Assembly (NCBI GenBank): GCA_963693285.1
Contig: OY848928.1
Span: 5,237,827 to 5,301,826 of the forward strand
Source: Xestospongia muta
Taxonomy: Eukaryota > Porifera > Demospongiae > Haplosclerida > Petrosiidae
Direction: 5' to 3'
DNA: 64,000 bases
The notes below the pieces were generated by a model that was given only the letters and a program-made list of their open reading frames with translations, was not told where the DNA came from and searched no databases. The position numbers and the translations under genes were made by a program. Shown in pieces: positions 22,104-32,770 of the stretch (the first letter of the stretch is position 1; each line of letters starts with the position of its first letter).

Positions 22104-24278
22104 ATGGCTACTATTACTATTGAACCTGACTCCTGTGATCCTCCATGTAGTACTACCTCCTACCTATGTTCTCATAAACAACCACACCCCTATAATGACC
22201 CTCGTCTCCTCTCCTGTCTTCATTTCTTCTGTAAGACATGTTTAACAGATCTTGTTAACTCAACCAATACTACTATCATATGTCCTACCTGTTATGAACC
22301 AACATTACTTCCTAATAACTCAGGAGTTGATGATCTGCCTTGTAATCTTAGATTGGTCCATGAAATAGAGGCTACTACCATCATTGCTAAGGCTAATTCT
22401 TCTACTCCTATTGTTTGTGAAGGATGTATGAGTGATCCACCACCATCAGTAGCCTACTGCGTAGATTATGAGGAATTCATCTGTAATGGCTGTGTAGATA
22501 TACATAAACGAAGAAAGAATTTAGTTAATCATGAACTACTCCACATCAACCATCTTAACATATCTTCTCTTCTAATTAAGACCAAACCATCGTTCTGTCC
22601 TCGTCATCCTAAAGAACCACTAGACCTTTACTGTCAAGTGTGTCATACTATTAGCTGTCGATTATGTGTTCTTACTGGTCATGTTGGTCATACTTGTACT
22701 GACCTTGATCAGGTAGCTGACAGTAACAAACAAGAATTACAACAATGTCTGCTACCACTGACTATTGCTGTATCAGAGCTACAGTCCTCTTAGGAGAAGA
22801 ACACTGCTGCTCAACTTCAGTTGAAAGAGAATACAGAACATGTAAAAGCAGCTATTGAATCAGCTTTTGAAGCTCTCTACACTGCTCTTAGAAAACCTAA
22901 GGAGAAACTTCTTCAAAATTTACACAAAGTGTCTTCTATCAAACAAACTAGACTAAAGATGAAGAGAGATGATATAGTGAGAGCAGCAGAGAAGTTGAGT
23001 TCATCAGTTAATGTAATTGTGTCAACAGTAGCTACTTACACATCAGCAGAATTAGTGTCAGTCTGTGACGCACTCAAAACCTACCTCCATAAAAAGATCA
23101 ACCACTATGATGTCAATATTACTCAGTCTCCCAGTGTTAGTAACAGTGAGATTGAGTTCTCTGTAGATCCAAAGGTTCTTATAACTGAGATAGATCAGTT
23201 TGGAGAGGTAGAATCTACTGTTGATCCATCTTCTAGTGTTATCATTGGTCCACAGATATCTCGAGTTATTGCTGGTAAGAAACATACTATTATTTTTTAG
23301 ACTAGAAATGATGAAGGTGGTCATTGGAAGAAGGGAGGAGAGGTGGTCAAGGTGACATTAGTAGACAAAAATAAAAGAGATCACTCAATCAATGGAACAG
23401 TACTGGACAAAGATACTGGTCAATATGAGTTGTCTTTGACTCCACCCTCTCCTGGTACATATGAGGTTCATGTAACTATTGATAATGAGCACATCAAGAA
23501 TAGTCCATTTACACTGTATGCTAGACCATATCGAGATTATCGTCAACTGAAGGACCCTGTTAGAGTGTATGAGACAGAACAGAGTCCACGTGGTGTATGT
23601 ACTTCATCTGACGGAACTATTTATGTTGCATGTGATACTGCAGTATACAAATATAAGAAAGATGGAAGTCTAATAGCTCGTATTGGTATAGATGAAGGTA
23701 CTGTTAAATTTAAACAGCACAACTGGGATATAGCTGTTAACGGAGATGTTTTATATGGTGCTAACAATGATGTAAATAAGATCATTAAACTAACTACCAC
23801 TGGAGAGTTAATAGGACAATTTGGAGAATTTCAATGTGTTTTTGGTATAACAATAGATGAAGAGGACAAGATATATGTTAGTGATAACAACAATGTCCAT
23901 ATTTTTAACTCTGATTAAACCATCTTGAGGACTTTAAAGTATGTGTCATGCAGAGGTCTTGCTTTAGATCCCAGTGGTAATATTCATGTTACATGTTGTC
24001 GTAATAAAGGTTATGTTGCAGTTTATTCTCAGACTGGTGGACATCTTAGAGATTATTGCAAAGGACAGTTACTGTATCCATTTGGCATAGCAGTAGATGA
24101 GGAAGGATATAGTTCAGTAAGTGAGAACAAATATGGTAGTCACGTCAAGATCTTTAGCCCTGAGGGTAAACTAATTCATAGTGTAGGTAATTTAGAATAT
24201 AGTTCTGGTGTGTGTATTGATAATGACTCTAATATTTTTGTTACTAGTCAAAGTGATTGGAAAGTTTATAAGTTTTGA
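22104..24278 (+). pseudogene. TRIM-NHL copy 2, full length with three nonsense codons
   Basis: Aligns end to end with copy 1 (725 codons including stop, overall frame kept), but has in-frame stops at 22791-22793 (CAG to TAG), 23298-23300 (GAG to TAG) and 23916-23918 (GAA to TAA). It also loses a B-box cysteine (CVDCEEF became CVDYEEF). No net frameshift is present. As it stands it would make a 229-aa RING/B-box protein at most. A truncated product acting on its relatives, or stop readthrough, is conceivable; a recent pseudogene is the simplest reading. Its NHL blades carry their own set of variable residues (QSPRGVC, QHNWDIA, QCVFGIT). Confidence 0.85.
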
Positions 24279-24462
24279 TTTTTTAAGTTCATTTAATATA
24301 TATTTTTAAAACATTTGAGATATAACCAGACCATTTATCAAGAATATAAAAATTAACAAATTTAATTTCTGGATCAGATTGAAAGAGGATGACTGAAGAG
24401 AATCTAGATAAAAAAGGAAAGAAAGTCAAAAAACTCAGTGACATTGTGTCAGTTTGTCATCA

Positions 24463-25630
24463 TGGGTTCAAGCACTTAAGAGAAGTGGTTAATTACAAGC
24501 ACTTGCAATCTTGTCAAATAAAACACAAGCACCTTCTAGTTATAAAGTATTTAGTCTAACTGTTATATACAGTAGTACGTAAGTGCATTACTCTAATTAC
24601 ACAACAGTTATTTCAATATTTCAAAGATACAAATAACAGGTGGTTATCATTACACAATAATAGTACAGATCAGCTATAAAAAGTCCTTTAATAATTGAAC
24701 TGTTTGAAGCTCAAACTGTTCAATTAACACAGCTGATATTTAAGCTATGATTATAACTAAGGTGCTTTAAATTACTTAGAAAGTACTTATCATCACATCA
24801 TAAACAGGTTAACATACTCTTCCTTCTCTTAGCTGAGTGTTATCAGATCCACGTGATCACTGTATATAGCATAAAACCAGACAATAACAGAGACACCATC
24901 TAGTCTCCACTGAGTCAATTGAAATAATGTTTAGTATGAAGAATTGTTATGATAGTAACCAGGGAACTCCACTAAGGTTGTATGACCACATCCCGTTTCC
25001 TACTATATAGGTCAATCTTTTATAATAATTATCCCACCATTGATGTATATAGTTGTTTTGCCACATAAAGGCTACAATTATCAGAGGTTATAATAAGTTT
25101 TCACAAGCTCTATTTACATGATGAACTCATGAATTGAGATCTAAAAGAATTAGATGTTCAATAATGGTAAGTGGTTATTGAATCAACCTTTTACTCCCAG
25201 GACATAATCAAAACATGATTTTGTATATAAGGTGGTCAGATTTGCATCTACTGCAGTGAAGTATATTTCTTACTTTACACTTTTTGAGTCAACATGTTTA
25301 CAATGCAGACTCTGTTCAAAGTTATTGTAGTAGCTTTACTGATTGTTCCTCTCTCTCTCTCAAGCCAGAGATGACAATAAATTTGATGGTTACATTAAAA
25401 CAGATGATTGCAAGGTACATATTCTCTTGTTAATACTGTTATGTATACTCTCTTTTTTTATAGGAGAACAATCTATGTGCATACAACTACTCTGTTGGAG
25501 TAGAACTCAGTAATGGAGAAGGAATAGTTGTCTTTGCTAATGTCAGGACAGCCAGTGATTCAGGTATGAAAATTATATAATTGAATATGTAATAGTAAGA
25601 GTCTCTTTGTGCAGTTGGATTTTTTAGAGG
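24463..25630. repeat. unit 1 of a roughly 1.1-kb tandem duplication
   Basis: From AAATAAAACACAAGCACC at about 24516 to 25630 the sequence is repeated immediately from 25632 (CAAATAAAACACAAGCACC). The unit contains a truncated MITE-like element (from 24463), the conserved upstream block, and exons 1-2 plus the start of exon 3 of a lipid-transfer-like gene. The junction lies inside exon 3. Confidence 0.8.
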
Positions 25631-25632
25631 CA
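25294..25632 (+). pseudogene. lipid-transfer-like copy B, truncated after exon 2
   Basis: Exon 1 has four extra bases in the signal-peptide CT run (CCTCTCTCTCTCTCAAGCC), shifting the frame to an early stop. Exon 2 is present (one cysteine codon, TGT, became AGT). Exon 3 is cut after TTTTTTAGAGGC by the tandem duplication junction. A TATA box is retained at 25224-25231. Confidence 0.85.
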
Positions 25633-26406
25633 AATAAAACACAAGCACCTTCTAGTTATAAAGTATTTAGTCTAACTGTTATATACAGTAGTACGTAAGT
25701 GCATTACTCTAATTACACAACAGTTATTTCAATATTTCAAAGATACAAATAACAGGTGGTTATCATTACACAATAATAGTACAGATCAGCTATAAAAAGT
25801 CCTTTAATAATTGAACTGTTTGAAGCTCAAACTGTTCAATTAACACAGCTGATATTTAAGCTATGATTATAACTAAGGTGCTTTAAATTACTTAGAAAGT
25901 ACTTATCATCACATCATAAACAGGTTAACATACTCTTCCTTCTCTTAGCTGAGTGTTATCAGATCCACGTGATCACTGTATATAGCATAAAACCAGACAA
26001 TAACAGAGACACCATCTAGTCTCCACTGAGTCAATTGAAATAATGTTTAGTATGAAGAATTGTTATGATAGTAACCAGGGAATTGAACTCCACTAAGGTT
26101 GTATGACCACATCCCGTTTCCTACTATATAGGTCAATCTTTTATAATAATTATTCCACTGTTGATGTATATAGTTGTTTTGCCACATAGAGTCTACAATT
26201 ATCAGAGGTTATAATAAGTATTCACAAGCTCTATTTGCATGATTAACTCATGAATTGAGATCTAATAGAATTAGACGTTTAATAATGGTAAGTGGTTAAT
26301 GAGCCAATCTTTTACTCCCAGGACATAATGATTTTGTATATAAGGTGGTCAGATTTGCATCTACTGCAGTGAAGTATATTTCTTACTTTACACTTTTTGA
26401 GTCAAC

Positions 26407-29400
26407 ATGTTTACAATGCAGACTCTGTTCAAAGTTATTGTAGTAGCTTCACTGATTGTCCCTCTCTCTCATGCCAGAGATGACAAAAAATTTGATGGTT
26501 ACATTAAAACAGATGATTGCAAGGTACATATTCTCTTGTTAATATTGTTATGTATACTCTCTTTTTTTATAGGAGAACAATCTATGTGCATATGACTACT
26601 CTGTTGAAGTAGAACTCAGTAATGGAGAAGGAATAGTTGTCTCTGCTAATGTCAGGACAGCCTGTGATTCAGGTATCAAAATTATATAATTGAATGTGTA
26701 ATAGTAAGAGTCTCTTTGCGCAGTTGGATTTTTTAGAGGCAAGTCTGCAAAGCTTCATTGCATTAGTGTATCTAATGTTGTTGCTATGGTAACCAATGTA
26801 ACAGAGGGAGAGGATGGATCAGGTTATGGGTATGTTAAAATTTAGATTGTTATCAATTATTTACCTTGACATACAGTGATGATAAAACTCGCAGATATGG
26901 TATTGGTATGAGTAAATGGTTTTGTTTTGCACAAAGTATTACCGGTAAGATACTGGGAGTGTTCCATCCAAAAAATGAGGAGAACGAAATTATCAATTTC
27001 AAGAAGACCATAGCAGCAGCATTCCAAGCAAATTTTAAAGGAACAACTGAAGAAGATGAGGGAGATTCCCAAACATTCCATCATTCACATTACAAGTATA
27101 TATATATCTGTAAATATCATCTCTTTATATTATTTATACAGATATTATTCAGAGAATAATCGACAGGTACAACAGAGAACAGTAGATGAGAATGATGTCA
27201 TCAAATATGCTGGGAATTCTAAAGTTCCCACAAGGAAATCACTACACTTCCATCAAGAAGACAAAATAGAAATTGATGAGAGAAAAACAGTTTATTTCTC
27301 TACAGGAAAGACTACAATTGATGTGAGAGGCAAGGCTGAGACTGACAAAGATGAAGAATCTCGTGGAAATATGTTTGATTCATCATATGATGTACCATCT
27401 TTGGAAGCTTCAACTTCATACAAACTGAGTCTCTCTCATTGTGAAGATATATCTTCTGATGGAAGCCGCCGTGCTCGCAGTTTATATCAAGTGACATCAC
27501 AACATGATGGAATTGTTGATGACATATTAGCCAAAAGAGATCAAGGTATAATCTAAATTGATAGCTTAATAGCAATTAACATATTTTTGTCATTTTTAAA
27601 GCTAAAGAAGATCAAATGATGATGAAAGAACTTCATGATGGTTTGCCATCACTTGATGAGATTGTAACAAGAGCAGTACGAGATACAGAGACAAAGAGTA
27701 CAGGTATAATATAATATAATAAATTGTTATTTGATTATTTTATTGCTACAGAAAAATTACTGCGAAAATTGAGACATCTACTGGAATTGGAAGCAAAGAA
27801 TGGACCTCTTCCTGGAACACATCCTAAACTACCTGAGCTTATCAGAATGTTAAAAGAGGTAGATAGTATCAAACTATAACCAATGTGGATTGATATCTGA
27901 TTTTAATAGACCTTCACTAGAGGATATGATGCCAGTGAAGTAAGACAAATACTTTATGACTTGTTGAATTCAGAAGGTAGTCTTGAAGCACAAAAGGTAC
28001 CACTATATATACTAGTATGTACTTTAATCAATGATATGATTTTGTTTTTGTAGGCATTAGTTGATATGCTTCACCATCCACTAAAGGAAGAAGAGCGCAT
28101 GACTTTACTACTTCAAATTGCACTTCTCTCTTCTGTTCATCCCTCAACTTTAGAATACCTTCAAAATTACTTGAAACTTTCAGATGATACAAATCAACTA
28201 ATTCTCTCTTTTGCTACCCTTGGTCGTCATAGCAATGTAGAAGACAGTATTGTTAATACATTGTCAAAGGAACTTGAAAAAGCTATAAAAACTTATCAAA
28301 TCACAAATAATTCTTCTCCTGTTGTACATATTATCCATGCACTAGGTAATACTGGATCAAAGAAGATGATATCTCTACTTTTACCATTCTTGTCATCCGA
28401 TCAACACAGTCTTCAACTACCAACTATAGATGCTCTAAGAACTGTCTCTCGTAATGAAGAAGTACAAGATGCTTTCATTCATTTAGTAAATGTTTCTTCA
28501 CATATTGAACCAGTAATTGAAATTGTTGAAAGTTTACTTTTCCCCTTCAAGCAATCAATTTACTTTACTGATCATCCTGAAGATGCTGGAAAGAGTTCTA
28601 CAGAGAAAGAGTTGATGAAAGTTCTAGTTAATGCTGCCATCAAGTTTCAAAATGCAGATTTAAATAAAGTCATAAAAATTTATTTTAATTCTGTAGACAC
28701 TCCAGAAGCACAGGAACTTCTTAGTAAACTTCAAGCAGTAGTTAGGAGGTCAAAACGAGCCTCAACTACCGATTGGAATTCTGTTGATAGTAAGTACAAC
28801 CTTATTGCCAGTCAATCCAGCAGGACAAGTGATGAAACAAATTACCCATACCATCAAGCATACCTATGGGCTCATCGAATCGGTGTTGATAAACTTCATG
28901 CTAAAGTGGCTGCTGGTGGTTTTGGTGGAGTTGGTTTGTCCGGTTATAAACTGTTTGCAAGAGGTGTCCTCGAATTTTATGCCTGGGGTTATACTTACAG
29001 AGCAGTTGATTTGAAGTACCTCAATCGTCAAAGTCTCTTATCAGCAAGAGTTATTAAATATGGACGAATATGTGGTACAACCTACATCAACAAGGACAAC
29101 TCATATGGCTTCCCTTATTCATACTCCAAGACTTGGACACTTAAATCTCTAACACTTTTTGATAAGACATTTTCATTTTTCATCTTCGTAGGTACACTTG
29201 ATCTAAGCATCAGTGCAAGACTTAGTGGTGATTTAAATTTTAACTTGGATGCTGAGCCTACACACGCTACAGCCAGTTTGACTATTGGTCCCACTGTGAG
29301 AATTACTGGTGGTGCATCTATCACTGTACTAATTGTAAGTCAATATGTATTAAGACAATGAGTTATACAATCCATAATTTAACAGATATTCCGGATTGGT

Positions 29401-29883
29401 TTTGATGCATCAGTTTCTGTTGGATATTACATTGGACCTACAGCATCAGCTACTCTCTGTGATACTTCTCCCAGTGGAGATGCTACAGCATGCTTTCATG
29501 TGCATACCAAACCAGGAGGATCAATAGACATTTACGCATATTATCGTGTTTTGAAATGCAAGTGGTGTTGGTTTATCCCTTGTAAATGTAACGTGAGCTA
29601 ATTTACAGTAACATTCATATTTACAGTAACTACATAAACATTAATTAAAGTTAACAAACTCAATACATTTCAGTACATCATTTGTGTTCTCTTAATCTTC
29701 TAGTGGGGTTCAAAGAAAAAGGTGTCTTTTCTTTCCTACAGTAAGAGTCTTTTTACTTCTTCCTCTCCAAAACTCCTGTGGGGTGACTGTCTTGCATGTA
29801 ATTGTCCTGGTACACTACTTGGGTCATTCTGTGACAACCAGTCTGGCAACCCACCAGGTGTGTCTGGGTGTAGTTGCCATTAG
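26407..29883 (+). CDS. secreted large lipid-transfer/vitellogenin-like protein, copy C
   Basis: About 11 exons and roughly 970 aa, frame intact in all exons checked. Signal peptide MFTMQTLFKVIVVASLIVPL, with cleavage probably after SHA. Exons 2-4 resemble the N-terminal barrel (NNLCAYDYSVEVELSNGEG, KSAKLHCISVSNVV). Exon 5 has a basic RRAR site. The exons up to 28054 lead into helical repeats in exon 28055-29334 (VHIIHALGNTGSKKMISLLL, LPTIDALRTVSRNEEVQ). An RSKR site divides this from a Gly/Tyr-rich beta region (KVAAGGFGGVG). The last exon is cysteine-rich (CLACNCPG, GVSGCSCH). Vitellogenins and MTP/apoB relatives carry such barrel-plus-helix modules and RxxR cleavage sites; no vWD domain is seen here. 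The family call is moderate and other secreted multidomain proteins are possible. TATA box at 26337-26344. Confidence 0.6.
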
Positions 29884-30240
29884 CAAGAAGAACTAATGAC
29901 TTGGTGAACTAAAAGATTTGTGCAAAAACTTACTTTACTTTTAAACATTTGTGATATGTAATAATTATTTACTTTGCAATTACATAAGCTGATTTTGTTT
30001 CCCTTATTGCTATGTACTTTTTGAAAATTATTGAGAAATATAAAAAAATATTTTTTAAACTTTATGAATTATCGATATAACAATAATGTAGTATTAAATA
30101 CTAGTGTCACATGACTTATATATACTGTTGACATAGTGTTATGTAGGAAGTGAAGTAATGAGCATCTTCAGCAAATATGAAAGCAAATGTGTTTATTGGT
30201 TCTAATTCTCTCTCAGTATTGCCTTTTCTCTAGTAATACA
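29884..30240. other. spacer after lipid-transfer-like copy C
   Basis: AT-rich 3' flank with no gene recognised. From about 30100 it resembles the flank after copy A (TGTCACATGACTTA, GTGTTATGTAG). It is joined to a TRIM 5' fragment at about 30235. Confidence 0.5.
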
Positions 30241-30660
30241 ATGGCTACTATTACTACTGAACCTGACTCCTGTGATCCTCCATATAGTACTACCTCCTAT
30301 CTATGTTCTCATAAACAACCACACCTCTATAATGACCCTCGTCTCCTCTCTTGTCTTCATTCCTTCTGTAAGACATGTTTAACAGATCTTGTTAACTCAA
30401 CCAATACTACTATCATATGTCCTACCTGTTATGAACCAACATTACTTCCTTCTGAGATGAAGGCAATAGTGTCCATTTCACATGCTATCTGTTCATTTCT
30501 CTTTTCTAGACTAGCTATACAAGGTGGTTTTAATGGCGGTCTTCTCGTATGTTGTTGCGTCAATCAAACACCTGAATTATTTAAATGTGTTATCTCACAA
30601 GGAGGGTAAGATATAACATAATAATTCCCTTTGTTTCCCTCGGATGTTCTTGTTTAAAGT
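30241..30660 (+). pseudogene. chimera: TRIM-NHL RING fragment fused to a PREP exon
   Basis: 30241-30450 matches the first 70 codons of the TRIM-NHL genes (with CSTT changed to YSTT), then switches in TCCTTCTGAGATG to PREP intron plus the exon reading [20 protein letters not shown]. The nucleophile Ser of GGSNGG has become Phe. The fusion is accidentally open from the TRIM ATG to 30609. A recombination product, not expected to be functional, though it retains no other start. Confidence 0.8.
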
Positions 30661-30814
30661 TCTAGATTTGTTTAGATTTCACAAGTTTTAAAACCTTCAC
30701 ATTGAATACTAACAACCACCAAATAAGGCTATGGCTTCATAAGTGTGTCCTGAGGGAAATAAAGGCACAGTAATTAGGGATAATATTCATTTATGTGCAG
30801 ACATATTATAATGT
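30661..30814. repeat. rearranged filler shared with 35050-35240
   Basis: AAACCTTCAYATTGAATACT through CAGTAATTAGGGATAATATT is found again at 35053-35240. The second copy also contains a short NHL remnant (GQLKIFSPEG). Both are remnants of the same earlier rearrangement. Confidence 0.7.
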
Positions 30815-32386
30815 TCAAATAATGATAACTTAGTCCTCTGTTACCTATGAGATGTCAAAGTATGTGATTCTATTTTTAGTAACATCTATATATAGTATAT
30901 TGTTAGTCAGTGTTGATGTTGTATACACTTGATGGTAAATATATTGCTGACTTTCCACTTGATATGGGGTCTAAAACGGGTTACTCTGGTAAACAAAAAC
31001 AATTGGAGATCTTTTATCATTTTGTGTCCTTCCTCGCACCAGGTATTACCTATGACTGTGATCTCACACACTCACCTATCACACCTGAGGTAAATTAGGA
31101 ATGTAGTTATTTTCTTGATCTCTTCTCTCTCTCTTTTACACTAGGTCTTTCGACAAATTGAAGTCACTGGTTTTGACAAAAGTCTCTTTGAAACAAAACA
31201 GTTTTCTATACCAGTAAAGATGACACGGAGATACCAATGTTCATAGTTCACAGGAAGGTAATATATATTATAAGAGGTGTGGCTATATCAATACTTGTTC
31301 TATAGGGTATACAACTTGATGGTACACATCCGACACTTCTATATGGTTACGGAGGATTTAATATATCTATTACACCTTATTACAGTACATCACGTGTTAT
31401 CTTTATGCAACATCTCAATGGTGTAATGGCTATTGCTAACATCAGAGGAGGAGGGTAAGAGAGAAGAGAGGAAGTGAGAGAGACAGAGAGAGAGAAAGAG
31501 AGAGAGACAAAGAGAATTTGCTGTCTTTAACTTTTATCAGTGAATATGGTGAAGAGTGGCATAAATCTGGTATATTTGACAAAAGACAAAATGCTTATGA
31601 TGATTTCCAAGCAGCTGCACGATATCTTATTCAACAGAACTACACTAACAGCAACAAGTAAGGATTATATGTGTCCATTTTACATGTTATCTGTCCATTT
31701 CTCTCATCCTTTCTAGACTAGCTATACAAGGTGGTTCTAATGGTGGTCTTCTTGTATGTTGTTGTGGCAACCAAACACCTGAATTATTTAAATGTGTTAT
31801 CTCACAAGTAGTGTAAGATATGACATAATAGTTCTCTCTATTTCCCTCGGCTGTTCTCCTTTAGAGTTCTAGATTTGTTAAGATTTCACAAGTTCACTAT
31901 TGGACATGCCTGGGTCACTGACTATGGTAACCCTGATAAAGATCCCGACTTCCAATGGATATATAAGTAAGTGATAAAGATCTACATTAGGACACACCCT
32001 AACTTCTACTCTCAGGATATCTCCATTACATAATATTACTATCCCTCCTGGTGATGTCCAATATCCTGCAATGTTATTATTAACAGCTAATCATGATGAT
32101 AGGGTTGTCCCCCTCCATTCCTTCAAGTACATTAGTCAATTACATTATATTATGAGAGGAGTTAATAAACAGGTATTAACTAGTACATGTAGTACATGTA
32201 TATGACATTAATATTAATTAGTTAATATATTATGACATGTACATATTATTTATTAGTTGTTAATTTAGTATTTATTTTATTGTTAGACTAATCCTCTGAT
32301 GATTAGAATTGAAGAGAAAGCTGGTCATGGAGCTGGTAAACCAACAGCAAAGATTGTCAGTAATATACTTCATTGAGTTGTGTTAA

Positions 32387-32420
<34 letters not shown>

Positions 32421-32530
32421 TATATATAATATTTAGCAGTAATTTCATCTCTCTCTCTCTGTAGATTGAAGAAACAGCTGATGTATATGCTTTTTTAGCT
32501 AAAAATTTAGACATTACATGGCAAGACTAG
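30815..32530 (+). pseudogene. PREP 3' half, pseudogene copy 2
   Basis: Matches PREP from about 10300 to the stop. The exon for [10 protein letters not shown] has CGA changed to TGA, and the next exons carry small indels (ACAGTTTTCTATAC lacks bases of ACAGGTTTTCTATAC). Later exons look good: GGSNGG is intact, DHDDRV is changed to NHDDRV (GAT to AAT removes the aspartate before His), and [10 protein letters not shown] and LDITWQD are kept. With no 5' half and a nonsense codon it is not an enzyme. It directly precedes TRIM copy 3. Confidence 0.85.
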
Positions 32531-32770
32531 ATCTAGTGTGTAATAATGTTATTGTTAGAGAAATAATATTTAATATATTGTTACTACAATTTAATAAAAT
32601 TCATAACTTGACATAACTAGTACCTTTGATCACATGACTTACCTCAGTAATCTACATCAATAATCAGTAATCTAGATCAACAGACCTGTTGGATTATAAA
32701 GGTAACCTTCTCTTATTGTCAATGTATTACTTACTCTTATCATTGCCTATTATCTAGCTACATAAATACA

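Noticed and set aside
22791..23918. Programmed stop readthrough in TRIM copy 2
   Set aside because: Stop contexts (TAG GAG, TAG ACT, TAA ACC) show no known readthrough signal, and the sister copies have sense codons; pseudogene is simpler. Kept only as an open question.
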